Origin: Bacillota bacterium
Lineage (GTDB): Bacteria > Bacillota > Clostridia > Christensenellales > CAG-138
Length of the DNA stretch: 64,000 nt
NCBI GenBank assembly: GCA_023399275.1
Contig: JAEWQH010000117.1
Location: forward strand, 1-64,000
Direction: 5' to 3'
The notes below the pieces were generated by a model. The model did no database searches. It was given only the letters and a program-made list of their open reading frames with translations, and was not told where the DNA came from. The translations under genes and the position numbers were made by a program. How positions within the stretch are numbered: the first letter of the stretch is position 1; each line of letters opens with the position of its first letter. Shown here in pieces: positions 1 to 7,963 of the stretch.

Positions 1-723
1 GGTCTTGAGAATGCCGCCCACCGTAGGAAACAGCCGCGCGCGGCTCTCCTCCTCGCTATCCAGCGCGTGCTCCGGCTCAATCCCCGCCGCGGCGAGCATG
101 CGTGAGAGTTCGTCGAAAGTCAGCACCGCATCCACGGGGCTGTTCTCCGCCTCGTCTTTCTTCGAAAGGCACGGGCCGATGAACACCGTCCTGGCTTTCG
201 GCATACGCCGCTTGATGTCCAAGCTGTGCGCGATCATAGGCGAGACCACCGGCGAAAGGTACTTGATCAGCTCCGGATAATACTTGCGGATCAGCAGGTT
301 GACCGAGTGGCAGCAGGATGTGATGATCACATCCATGCTCCGCTGCGCCAGCTCTTTTTCGTACTCGCGCTTGACCAGCGTCGCGCCGACTGCGGTCTCC
401 TCCGCAGAGACAAACCCAAGGCGTATCAGCGCGTCCTTCAGCGCGTGAAAGCCCACCCCCTCGAAATAAGCGGCAAACGACGGCGCAAGGCTCGCAACCA
501 CCGGCGCATCCCCGTCCAGCAGCACGCGCACCAGCTCCGTTCCGTCCGCAATCTCCTTGGCGTTTTGCGGGCAAACGACAAAGCACTGTCCGCAGAGGAT
601 GCACTCGTCTCCGACGATGTGCGCCTGATTCGCCGAAAAGCGGATGGACTTCACCGGGCAGTGGCGAATGCACTTGTAGCAGTTTTTGCAGTTGGATTTC
701 TTTAAGCGTAATACGTCCGACAC
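1..723 (-). CDS. [FeFe]-hydrogenase-like iron-sulfur protein, 3' end missing
   Basis: Only the first 241 codons are in the window; the gene runs off the left edge. It starts with GTG, 7 nt after the stop of the upstream 2Fe-2S gene. Two 4Fe-4S ferredoxin motifs come first (C12/C15/C18/C22 and C41/C44/C47/C51), followed by a hydrogenase large-subunit domain. That domain keeps H-cluster-type motifs: TSCC at 135-138 and GPCLSKKDE at 183-191. Catalytic FeFe hydrogenases and sensory or regulatory hydrogenase-like proteins of Clostridia both have this layout, and the C-terminus needed to separate them (third H-cluster motif, possible PAS or phosphatase domain) is not visible. It most likely handles low-potential electrons or senses redox state in the cytoplasm. 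Confidence 0.8.
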   Translation of the reverse strand, partial: MSDVLRLKKSNCKNCYKCIRHCPVKSIRFSANQAHIVGDECILCGQCFVVCPQNAKEIADGTELVRVLLDGDAPVVASLAPSFAAYFEGVGFHALKDALIRLGFVSAEETAVGATLVKREYEKELAQRSMDVIITSCCHSVNLLIRKYYPELIKYLSPVVSPMIAHSLDIKRRMPKARTVFIGPCLSKKDEAENSPVDAVLTFDELSRMLAAAGIEPEHALDSEEESRARLFPTVGGILKT

Positions 724-730
724 GATTTTC

Positions 731-1090
731 TCATCCCTTATCTGTTCCGCGATCGTTCATCTCTTCCAGCCGTGCTCCATCCGGGGCCGCGCTCGATTCG
801 ACCAAATCCGATATTCCGGTTTCGGTATCGGCTGTTGAATCGCCCTCATGCGGCAGGCGCAAAAGCACGTTTTGCAAAAAGAAGCGCTCCGTGCTCTCCG
901 GCGTGAGCGAGTGGTATGCGCCATCGAGCAGCACGCTCACTCCCGTCTGGCATTTTCCCATGCAAAAAGAGCCGCACAGCGCGATTTTCTCCTTGAGCCC
1001 ATGCTCTAAAATGAGTCGTTCCAGCCGATCGACGACCTGGCGCGACCCTTTGAGGTGGCACGAGCTTCCGATGCATACCGTGATATTCAC
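731..1090 (-). CDS. Thioredoxin-like [2Fe-2S] ferredoxin protein
   Basis: A 119-residue protein of the NuoE/HydC-type thioredoxin-like 2Fe-2S family. Cysteines C6 and C11 near the N-terminus and the CMGKC pair C43/C47 fit the four-cysteine cluster site of this fold. The tail after residue 85 is acidic and probably disordered. The start is GTG with a GGAAGGAG ribosome site about 6 nt upstream. It is the first gene after a strong promoter and is co-transcribed with the hydrogenase-like gene, so it is probably that protein's electron partner. Standalone proteins of this type often sit beside FeFe-hydrogenase modules. Confidence 0.82.
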   Translation of the reverse strand: MNITVCIGSSCHLKGSRQVVDRLERLILEHGLKEKIALCGSFCMGKCQTGVSVLLDGAYHSLTPESTERFFLQNVLLRLPHEGDSTADTETGISDLVESSAAPDGARLEEMNDRGTDKG

Positions 1091-1153
1091 GCCGGGCTCC
1101 TTCCGATTTTATTCGACGTCAAATCATGTCAAATTCGCGTTTTCATTATCGAT

Positions 1154-1182
1154 ATATTAATACTGATATTGCATTTTGTCAA
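1154..1182 (-). promoter_or_regulatory. Sigma-A promoter for the 2Fe-2S/hydrogenase operon
   Basis: On the minus strand TTGACA (1182-1177), a 17-bp spacer and TAATAT (1159-1154) precede the GTG start by about 60 nt. The -35 matches consensus and the -10 is one base off. Confidence 0.8.
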
Positions 1183-1204
1183 TATCCTTCTTCGCCTCGC
1201 CGCA

Positions 1205-1242
1205 TAAAAAAACCGCCGTCCACGCTCTGTGAAACGGCGGTT
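1205..1242 (-). terminator. Terminator at the end of the polysaccharide operon
   Basis: A 9-bp perfect stem (1211-1219 with 1234-1242) is followed on the minus strand by a run of seven T. It lies 67 nt past the stop of the dehydratase gene and closes the operon. Confidence 0.9.
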
Positions 1243-1308
1243 GTAGCATCTATATCCTGTGTCTTGGTCAAGCGTCTGCGGCCGCGCCGCCGGGCAATTC
1301 TGCGTTGT

Positions 1309-3348
1309 TTATCCCTCCGCCTGCGCCAACTGCGGCAGCGAGTCCTTTTGCTGGTTTGCCTGCGCTTTGGTCAGTGCCTTTTGGCAGCAGTCCGCGCAGT
1401 TTACGTCGTCCGGATGCCGGAAGGTCGGCACCACCTCCATGAGCGCATGGCGAATCCGCTCCTGTCTGCCTTCTGTCAGCGCCTCCTCCAGAAGCCTCAG
1501 CTTATCCACAACGTGGTTTTGGTTTTTGAGGGATTCTTTTTCAATGAAGATCAGCTCGTTATTCGTCTTGACCAGATGCTCCGTATCGATCAAAAGCTCT
1601 TCATACAGCTTCTCTCCCGGGCGCATCCCGGTTTCGACGATATCGATGTCCGCATACGGCGTATAGCCGGATAAGCGGATCATATTCTCCGCCAGATCGA
1701 GGATCTTGACCGGGTATCCCATATCCAGCACGTAGATCTCGCCGTTTTTCGCCATGGCTCCGGATGTCAAAACGAGCTGGCTCGCCTCCGGAATGGTCAT
1801 GAAATAGCGGATGATGCGCTTGTCGGTGATCGTCACCGGGCCGCCGTTTTCTATCTGGCGCTTGAACAGGGGAATGACCGAACCATTCGATCCGAGTACG
1901 TTGCCAAAGCGCACCGCGCTGAAGCTGGTCGCCCCATTTCTGCTCTGCACAATCATCTCGCACATGCGTTTCGTTGCGCCCATGATGTTCGTAGGGTTGA
2001 CCGCTTTATCCGTGGAGATCAAAATGAATTTTTGAACGCCGAATGCCTCTGCGCACTCAACCATGTTCCACGTGCCAAAGACATTGTTCTGCACCGCTTC
2101 GTTGCAGTTATGCTCCATGAGCGGTACGTGCTTATGTGCGGCCGCATGGAGCACGATGTCCGGCCGGTGCGTCTCCATTATCATCTCGACCGCGTGCCGG
2201 TCACAGACCGAAGCGATCTCGATCGTCAGATTCAGTTGCCGGCCATACTGTATGGCGAGCTCCTGCTGGATATCATATGCGCCGTTTTCGTAGATATCGA
2301 GAATGATCAGCTCTTTGGGCTGCATCCGGGCGACCTGCCGGCAAAGTTCGCTGCCAATGGAACCGCCGCCGCCGGTGATCAAAACGATTTTGCCGCGATA
2401 GTAGTCGCGCGTTGCATCGTCTGTAATCGCATGCTGCGGGCGAAACAGCAGCTCGTGGATGTCGAACTCACGCAGCTTGCGCTTGCCGTCTTCCATGTTT
2501 TCCGCAGTCGGATAGTCGTAGATCTTGATCTTGCAGCCTGTATCCTTATACTTTTCGTAAAGGTTTTTTTTCTGCTCGAGATCCATGCTTGGCACGGCAA
2601 ACACGATCTCCTGAATCATCATGGCCCGGATCAGCTCAAGCGTCACATCGGACTCCGCGTAGACACGTATGTCGTTGATATAGCGCCCAATCTTCTCCTT
2701 GTCCGTCTCGATGAACAGAAGCGGCCGATACAGCGCCATGGGGTTGTTCGTCAACTCGCTCGCCAGCATAACGCCAACACGACCTGCACCTACGATGGCT
2801 ATATTGATGCGCACTTTGTACGTCGTCGCCTCGCCTCTTGCATCCGCGTCATATTTCAGCCCCGTGAGCGGCGCCGTGCGCTTTCGCAGCTGTCGCGCGA
2901 TGGGCGAGGTTGCGCTGTTATAGTCGTACAGATACTGATAAACCAACCGGATCGCAATCGTCATCAACAGGTTGACGCTGATGACCGCAACCGCGCGGAT
3001 GAAGGTGATCCCTTCGTTGAGCAGCGTCAGGTTGACCGCATAATACACCAATCCCGCGATCAGATCCGCAATGATCAGCCGCAGGTAAAGTGTGGTTCTT
3101 CCATATCTCCATACATGATTGTAGATCCCAAAGCTGGTTCTGCTCCCGAGCAGTAAGGCCGCGCACACCAGTACCTGAATCAACAGCCCGGCGGCGGATA
3201 GCTTTTGAGCGTCGCTCGGATACAATCCCAGAAAAAAGAAAGCCGCCATCAGCAGCAGCGCCAGATCGTAGCCCATCAGCGCAACAGAGTGCCGGTGCGC
3301 CCGTACAGGATGTTTCTCCTTAATCGGTCCCTTCGCGTAGAATAACAT
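1309..3348 (-). CDS. Membrane-bound nucleotide-sugar 4,6-dehydratase (CapD/PglF/WbpM type)
   Basis: A 679-residue protein of the large CapD-like dehydratase/epimerase family. Residues 20-140 hold about four membrane segments. A Rossmann motif (VGAGRVG, 186-192) belongs to a CoA-binding-like domain. The catalytic SDR domain begins at GGGGSIGSE (326-334) and has STDK at 445-448 with K460 as the likely TDK...K active site, plus the AAAHKHVPLME signature near 402-412. Family members convert UDP-GlcNAc to a 4-keto-6-deoxy sugar at the inner membrane face, the first step toward bacillosamine- or FucNAc-type sugars. GlmS, which starts UDP-GlcNAc synthesis, lies 85 nt upstream, so precursor supply and modification are probably co-expressed. 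The exact product sugar cannot be read from sequence. Confidence 0.92.
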   Translation of the reverse strand: MLFYAKGPIKEKHPVRAHRHSVALMGYDLALLLMAAFFFLGLYPSDAQKLSAAGLLIQVLVCAALLLGSRTSFGIYNHVWRYGRTTLYLRLIIADLIAGLVYYAVNLTLLNEGITFIRAVAVISVNLLMTIAIRLVYQYLYDYNSATSPIARQLRKRTAPLTGLKYDADARGEATTYKVRINIAIVGAGRVGVMLASELTNNPMALYRPLLFIETDKEKIGRYINDIRVYAESDVTLELIRAMMIQEIVFAVPSMDLEQKKNLYEKYKDTGCKIKIYDYPTAENMEDGKRKLREFDIHELLFRPQHAITDDATRDYYRGKIVLITGGGGSIGSELCRQVARMQPKELIILDIYENGAYDIQQELAIQYGRQLNLTIEIASVCDRHAVEMIMETHRPDIVLHAAAHKHVPLMEHNCNEAVQNNVFGTWNMVECAEAFGVQKFILISTDKAVNPTNIMGATKRMCEMIVQSRNGATSFSAVRFGNVLGSNGSVIPLFKRQIENGGPVTITDKRIIRYFMTIPEASQLVLTSGAMAKNGEIYVLDMGYPVKILDLAENMIRLSGYTPYADIDIVETGMRPGEKLYEELLIDTEHLVKTNNELIFIEKESLKNQNHVVDKLRLLEEALTEGRQERIRHALMEVVPTFRHPDDVNCADCCQKALTKAQANQQKDSLPQLAQAEG

Positions 3349-3433
3349 TACAATCGCATCCCCATTCCATTATACATTCCATTTCGACAAAGCCCCCTTC
3401 CAAAAAGGCTCTGCGGTTTGGGTTCGACTCTCT

Positions 3434-5272
3434 CTATTCAACCGTAACGCTCTTGGCCAGGTTTCTCGGCTTATCGACATCGAGCCCCCGCGCAACGCTC
3501 ATATAGTATCCAAACAGCTGCAGCGGTATGATCGCGAGGCTTGCGGAAAAATGCCGATCCGTCTGCGGGATATACGTCGTAAAGTCGGCGGTATCCTCGA
3601 GCGTGTAGTTGCCGTAATTGGTCAGACCCATGAGGTATCCCCCGCGGCTTTTGACCTCCATGAGATTGCTGGTAGTCTTCTCATAGAGCGGTTGCTGCGT
3701 GAGCGTTCCCACAACCAGCGTTCCATTTTCGATCAGGCTGATTGTGCCGTGTTTGAGTTCGCCCGCGGCGTATGCTTCGGAATGGATGTAGCTGATCTCC
3801 TTCATCTTCAGACTACCTTCCATGCTGATCGCATAATCCAACCCGCGGCCGATGAAAAATATATCCTTCGCGTTGACAAACTTTGCGGCAAACCACTGAA
3901 TCCGCTCTTTGTCGCTCAAAACGCGTTCAATTTTCTCCGGCAGCTGCAGCAGTTCATCCAGCAGCACCGTCCGCTCTTCGGCGTCAATACACCCGCGGGC
4001 AGAGGCAAACTGCACCGCCAGAGCATAGCAGGCGGCAAGCTGCGCGCTGTATGCCTTTGTCGTAGCCACCGCGATCTCCGGCCCCGCGAATGTATAGAAG
4101 ATATAGTCGGCCTCCCGCGCAATCGAAGAGCCCACCACATTTACGACAGCCAGCGTCTTAACGCCGAGGCTCTTCGCCTCCCGCAGCGCCGCCAGGCTGT
4201 CTGCGGTCTCTCCGGACTGGCTGATCACGACCACAAGATGGTTTTCGCGCAAGATCGGCTTACGGTAGCGAAACTCAGACGCAAGCTCGACACGCACCGG
4301 AAGCTTCGCGATGTCCTCCAGAACATATTGCGCAACAAGCCCTGCGTGATACGCCGAGCCGCAGGCGATGATGTCGACGGCTTCCATTCGCCGCAGTTCG
4401 TCATCGGTCAGCCCGATCGGAGAAAGATCGATCTCATGATTGCGGATCACACTGTTGAGCGTCTCCCGCACCGCGCGCGGCTGCTCGTGGATCTCTTTCA
4501 TCATGAAGTGCTCATAGCCGTCCTTATCGGCGGCCTGCGCATCCCACTTGATGTAGGTCGCCTGCTTTTCCATCGGCTCCTGATCGACGTTGTAAAACGT
4601 CACCACTCCCTTTTGCAGGCAGGCGATCTCGAGATTGCCGATATAGTAGACCTCTCTGGTGTATTTCAAAATAGCGGGCACATCGGAGGCGAGAAACCCC
4701 TCCTCACCGGAAATGCCGAGAATCAGCGGGCTGTCCTTGCGCGCAGCATAGATCACATCCGGCAGATCCTGAAACAGGATCGCAAATGCATACGACCCTT
4801 GGATGCGCAGCATAGCACGCGAAATCGCAGCAATGGGCGACCCGCCTTCTTTTTTATAGTAGTAGTCGATCAGCTTCGCCGCGACCTCGGTATCCGTCTT
4901 GGAATAAAACGAATAGCCTTTTTTCAGGAGTTTTTCGCGCAGTTCCTGATAGTTTTCAATGATGCCGTTGTGTACGCAGACCACCGTGTGGTCGTCGCTG
5001 CAATGCGGGTGCGCGTTTTCCACCGAAGGCTCGCCGTGTGTCGCCCAGCGCGTATGCCCGATGCCGCAGTTGCCCTGCAGACAGGTTCCGTCGTTGGTCA
5101 TCTCATAGAGCTCTTTCAAGCGGCCCTTCGCCTTGACGATCTCGATCTCCCCTTCGCCATCCCGAACAGCGAGTCCCGCCGAGTCATATCCCCGATATTC
5201 GAGCTTGGAAAGTCCGTCCAGCAGCAACGGCGCCGCCTGATTTGCTCCGCAGTATCCAACAATCCCACACAT
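3434..5272 (-). CDS. glmS: Glutamine-fructose-6-phosphate aminotransferase (isomerizing)
   Basis: Makes glucosamine-6-phosphate from fructose-6-phosphate and glutamine, the entry to UDP-GlcNAc. The start is set at the Met before CGIVGYCG, because Cys2 must become the N-terminal nucleophile; GGAG lies 8-9 nt upstream. This gives 612 residues, normal for the family. An N-terminal class II glutaminase domain is followed by two SIS sugar-isomerase domains (ISQSGETADS visible), and the protein ends in the typical LAKSVTVE. The gene follows cpsB but has its own candidate promoter and a leader with an intrinsic terminator. I looked for the glmS ribozyme core in the leader and did not find it, so control must be different here. 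Confidence 0.97.
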   Translation of the reverse strand: MCGIVGYCGANQAAPLLLDGLSKLEYRGYDSAGLAVRDGEGEIEIVKAKGRLKELYEMTNDGTCLQGNCGIGHTRWATHGEPSVENAHPHCSDDHTVVCVHNGIIENYQELREKLLKKGYSFYSKTDTEVAAKLIDYYYKKEGGSPIAAISRAMLRIQGSYAFAILFQDLPDVIYAARKDSPLILGISGEEGFLASDVPAILKYTREVYYIGNLEIACLQKGVVTFYNVDQEPMEKQATYIKWDAQAADKDGYEHFMMKEIHEQPRAVRETLNSVIRNHEIDLSPIGLTDDELRRMEAVDIIACGSAYHAGLVAQYVLEDIAKLPVRVELASEFRYRKPILRENHLVVVISQSGETADSLAALREAKSLGVKTLAVVNVVGSSIAREADYIFYTFAGPEIAVATTKAYSAQLAACYALAVQFASARGCIDAEERTVLLDELLQLPEKIERVLSDKERIQWFAAKFVNAKDIFFIGRGLDYAISMEGSLKMKEISYIHSEAYAAGELKHGTISLIENGTLVVGTLTQQPLYEKTTSNLMEVKSRGGYLMGLTNYGNYTLEDTADFTTYIPQTDRHFSASLAIIPLQLFGYYMSVARGLDVDKPRNLAKSVTVE

Positions 5273-5474
5273 AGATAAGCTCCAATACTCGCTTTTAATC
5301 CAATCTCTGCTTTCATACGCCAAAATCAAACAAAAAAAGACGACATTCTTGCGTTTGTCGCCTTTGAAATCAGCAAAATAAAGGGCCTCGTGTTACGAGA
5401 CCATCCGGGTTGCTCTTGTCGGCACCAAAGGCGGCTTGCATCCGTTCACCGGCATGGTCGCCATTGATCCATGA
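5273..5474 (-). promoter_or_regulatory. Structured 5' leader of glmS with attenuator
   Basis: About 200 nt of probable untranslated RNA. In transcription order: a long stem pairs 5459-5449 with 5408-5399 (10 bp, one bulge), and its loop holds the motif GGUGCCGACAAGAGCAA (5426-5410). A second 8-bp hairpin (5402-5395 with 5391-5384, loop AAC) reuses bases 5402-5399 of the first stem, so the two are mutually exclusive. An intrinsic terminator follows. This is the layout of a riboswitch or antitermination leader. A similar motif lies in the loaP leader. I could not match it to a named RNA family. Confidence 0.6.
5331..5364 (-). terminator. Intrinsic terminator (attenuator) before glmS
   Basis: The stem AAGGCGACA/UGUCGUCU (5364-5356 with 5345-5338) has a 10-nt loop and is followed by seven U at 5338-5332. 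It lies about 60 nt upstream of the glmS start and inside its transcript, so it must be read through for expression. Confidence 0.82.
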
Positions 5475-5480
5475 CGCTGG

Positions 5481-5509
5481 ATTCTACCATATTGCACACT
5501 CCATCCAAA
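5481..5509 (-). promoter_or_regulatory. Candidate promoter of the glmS leader
   Basis: An extended -10 (TGG followed by TAGAAT, 5486-5481) with a weaker -35 TTGGAT at 16 bp, or TTTGGA at 17 bp. It starts transcription just downstream of cpsB, so glmS may be made both from here and by read-through. Confidence 0.5.
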
Positions 5510-5606
5510 GAGTCGACAAAGGCGGACGCTGCTCGCCACTTCATCATTTGGCCTCCGCCCTCGCCCGACACCCCGACGCTTGTTCCACGCCGACTGTGCC
5601 GCATAT

Positions 5607-6332
5607 CTAGAGATTTCGAAACCATTCGATCGACCGGTGGTTGCAGGTCAGCCGATCCGCGCATTCCACTCCAAAGACCGTTTCCAGCCTCTCGTATGCC
5701 ATTTGCATGTTGCTGACTCTGCGATGCGTATTGTGCGCATCCGAAGCGATGAAATCGACCAGGCCTTCCTGAATTGCACGCTTGACTGTACGATTCGTCA
5801 AAAAATCCCGCCCGTGCAGCACGCTGTCCGCATTCACCTGAAAGAACACATCATATTCCCGCTTCATGGCGCGCAGCCGCCGCCCCGCGCGCATCAGGCA
5901 CGGATAGCGTTCAATATGCGCAAGAATCGGCAGATACCCGGCGCGCAGCACGTTGAGCACCGCGTCTTCGATCTGCTGATACGTCACATCGGGGGAAAAC
6001 TCGATCAGTATTTTATCGGAGCCCGCCATGGTCGGAATCCTTCGCTCGGCGAGAAAGCGCTGCGCATGATAGGTATACAGCAGTTCGGCACCGGCGTAGA
6101 CCTCCAGATCCAGTCCATACGCTTGGGAGAACGCTCTGGCCTCCCGAATCCGCTCGTTCAACTGATCAAAGGATACGGGACGGAGCCCTGGCGATACATG
6201 CGGCGTGGCGATGATGACCCTGCTCCCATCCTTATGCGCCGCAACCAGCATTTGCTGCATCTCCAGCTTGGTCGCCGCGCCGTCATCCACTCCGTAGAGA
6301 AAGTGGTGGTGCACATCCAGAAACGCACTCAT
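5607..6332 (-). CDS. CpsB/CapC-type protein-tyrosine phosphatase (PHP family)
   Basis: About 241 residues of the manganese-dependent PHP phosphatases (CpsB, YwqE) that remove phosphate from the CpsD/YwqD tyrosine kinase and so set polysaccharide chain output. The N-terminal metal motif DVHHHFLYGVDDG and the C-terminal ASDAH motif are present, along with internal TPH and AGAE motifs. The ATG at 6332 is chosen over the adjacent GTG at 6335. The gene follows the kinase gene closely and so completes the usual Wzz-kinase-phosphatase trio. Cytoplasmic. Confidence 0.9.
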   Translation of the reverse strand: MSAFLDVHHHFLYGVDDGAATKLEMQQMLVAAHKDGSRVIIATPHVSPGLRPVSFDQLNERIREARAFSQAYGLDLEVYAGAELLYTYHAQRFLAERRIPTMAGSDKILIEFSPDVTYQQIEDAVLNVLRAGYLPILAHIERYPCLMRAGRRLRAMKREYDVFFQVNADSVLHGRDFLTNRTVKRAIQEGLVDFIASDAHNTHRRVSNMQMAYERLETVFGVECADRLTCNHRSIEWFRNL

Positions 6333-6340
6333 CACACCGA

Positions 6341-7069
6341 TCAGCCTTTACTCTTCCCCTCGGGTTTTGCGTACTGCGTAGAATAGCCTTTGTAGTATCC
6401 GCGTCCCTGATAGTTTTTGCTGTTGTAAACCTTCATCGGAACGCTGTTGATCGCCACACCCAGCACATCGCAGCCTGTCTTTTCGATCTGCAGGCGCGCA
6501 TCCAGCAGGTCCTTCCGCCGAACCCCGTTGTAACTGACCGCCAGCAGCGCACCGTCGCAGGATTTTGCGATCTCCAGTGCGTCTACGATCATGCCAACCG
6601 GCGGTGCGTCCACGATGATATAGTCCACATTCGGCGAGACCTGCTCCATCAGCATCGAAAACCTGGGCGAATTCAGCAGCGCCAGCGAGTTGTTAACCGC
6701 ATAGCCAACCGGGATGTAGAAAGCACGGCGCAGGTCGGTGTTGTAGACCACGTCCTCCAGCTCACATTTCTTGGCCAGATAATGTGAGATCCCCATCTTT
6801 TCATCATCCTGATACTGCAGCCGGTATGTCGCGTCGATTGTCGAGCGGCGCAGGTCGGCGTCCACCAAAACCACCCGCTTGCCGAGTTCGGAGAGCGTAC
6901 GCAGAATCTGCATGGAGAGAAATGTCTTCCCTTCCCCGCTCATGACGCTGGTGACCATGATTTTTTTGTATTTTGCGCCTGTAAACGTCAGGTTGGTACA
7001 GAGCGTATTGATCGCTTCCGTGCCGGCGTATCCCAACTCCGGAAGCTTTCTGATCGAAAGCGTCTTCAC
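6341..7069 (-). CDS. CpsD/CapB-family tyrosine-protein kinase
   Basis: A 242-residue BY-kinase, the cytoplasmic half of a Wzc-like system. A Walker A variant SGEGKTF (near residue 46), the Walker A' motif VLVDADLR and a Walker B segment YIIVDAPP are in order. The C-terminus carries a tyrosine cluster (YNSKNYQGRGYYKGYSTQY), the usual autophosphorylation region. The gene overlaps the upstream Wzz-like gene by 4 nt (ATGA), and the membrane partner is needed to activate kinases of this type. Its substrate pair is the CpsB-type phosphatase downstream. Confidence 0.93.
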   Translation of the reverse strand: MKTLSIRKLPELGYAGTEAINTLCTNLTFTGAKYKKIMVTSVMSGEGKTFLSMQILRTLSELGKRVVLVDADLRRSTIDATYRLQYQDDEKMGISHYLAKKCELEDVVYNTDLRRAFYIPVGYAVNNSLALLNSPRFSMLMEQVSPNVDYIIVDAPPVGMIVDALEIAKSCDGALLAVSYNGVRRKDLLDARLQIEKTGCDVLGVAINSVPMKVYNSKNYQGRGYYKGYSTQYAKPEGKSKG

Positions 7070-7845
7070 GATTCCAGTTTGCCTTTCTGCGTTGCTCTTC
7101 TGTCGGATAAGTCGATTTGCGGTATGACTGCCAGCACGGACATGCCGGTATACTTCATCACATCCTCGGTCGACTTGATCTTATCATCCGTAACGAAATG
7201 TACCGTAATCCCCGCCAGTGCCAACGCCAGCCCCGCCATCAGCCCAAGCAGTATATTGCGTGAAACATTGGGCGAAGAGGGGGTTGTCGGAACCAGCGCA
7301 GTCGACATGACGTTCGGCTCCTCCGTCGCCATGGTGTCCGCGATGAACTTGATGGCGACCGTCGCATACTCGTTGGCGATCGCCGCTGCTTCGCTCGCGG
7401 ACGCAGACACGACCGTAATCGTCAAGATTCGCGTATTGGTCGGATTTGCCACCGTCAGCATGGATTGCAGCTGCGAATATGTATATTGCAGTCCAAGGTT
7501 CTGCAAGACCATCTCGTTTACTTCCCAGGTTTTGAAAACCTCGATAAAGTCGTTTGCGAGATAGGAGCCGATCTGCAGATCGGAAAGGTTGATCGCCGAA
7601 TCGCCGGAGTTGAGCACATAGAGCTTGGAGGTCGCCTCATACTGCGGTGTGATGAGGTAAAACGTAATGATCGCCGATAGGGCCGCCCCCAAAATCCCCA
7701 AAAAGATAATAAGCTTGATCCGGTCGAGAAAGGTCAGAAACAGTTCCTTGAGGTCGATCTCCGTTTCGTCGCCTCCGCGCGCGCTCCCGTAATATGCCGT
7801 TTGATTGACCGGAGTGTTCTGCTCCGACGATGTGCCGTATGCCAT
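7066..7845 (-). CDS. Wzz/YveK-type polysaccharide chain-length and kinase-modulator protein
   Basis: A 259-residue membrane protein with a Wzz N-terminal domain: one membrane helix near residue 50, an extracytoplasmic region, and a second helix near residue 200 (NILLGLMAGLALALAG). The proline-rich TPSSPN just before helix 2 is the usual Wzz signature. The start at 7845 is chosen because GGAGG lies 5 nt upstream; a longer frame to 7920 would run through a terminator hairpin. It activates the CpsD-like kinase encoded next and helps set polymer length. Its ribosome site lies directly after an intrinsic terminator, so translation depends on read-through. Confidence 0.88.
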   Translation of the reverse strand: MAYGTSSEQNTPVNQTAYYGSARGGDETEIDLKELFLTFLDRIKLIIFLGILGAALSAIITFYLITPQYEATSKLYVLNSGDSAINLSDLQIGSYLANDFIEVFKTWEVNEMVLQNLGLQYTYSQLQSMLTVANPTNTRILTITVVSASASEAAAIANEYATVAIKFIADTMATEEPNVMSTALVPTTPSSPNVSRNILLGLMAGLALALAGITVHFVTDDKIKSTEDVMKYTGMSVLAVIPQIDLSDRRATQKGKLES

Positions 7846-7859
7846 CCATGCCTCCACAT

Positions 7860-7915
7860 AAAAAGGCCAATGCTCCTGCATCAAACAGCAGTCTGACCTA
7901 CAGTCTGCATTGGCC
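7860..7915 (-). terminator. Internal terminator directly upstream of the wzz-like gene
   Basis: A 9-bp perfect stem (GGCCAATGC, 7915-7907, with 7873-7865) is followed by TTTTT, ending 5 nt before the GGAGG of the next gene. The long loop carries two copies of CAGACTG. It splits the operon between the secreted protein and the chain-length gene. Confidence 0.72.
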
Positions 7916-7929
7916 GGCACATATGTGCC
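7916..7929. repeat. 14-bp perfect palindrome
   Basis: GGCACATATGTGCC sits between the secreted-protein stop and the internal terminator. It could be an operator or extend the terminator structure; no known consensus is recognised. Confidence 0.4.
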
Positions 7930-7963
7930 ACTTTAAAATTGGTGTGTACGATAGTACGATCCG

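Noticed and set aside
77..673. 198-codon minus-strand frame at the left edge
   Set aside because: It is an alternative frame of the hydrogenase-like gene, which has clear cysteine motifs in its own frame.
5273..5474. glmS ribozyme (GlcN6P riboswitch) upstream of glmS
   Set aside because: The conserved ribozyme core and the cleavage-site neighbourhood are not present; another leader structure with a terminator is found instead.
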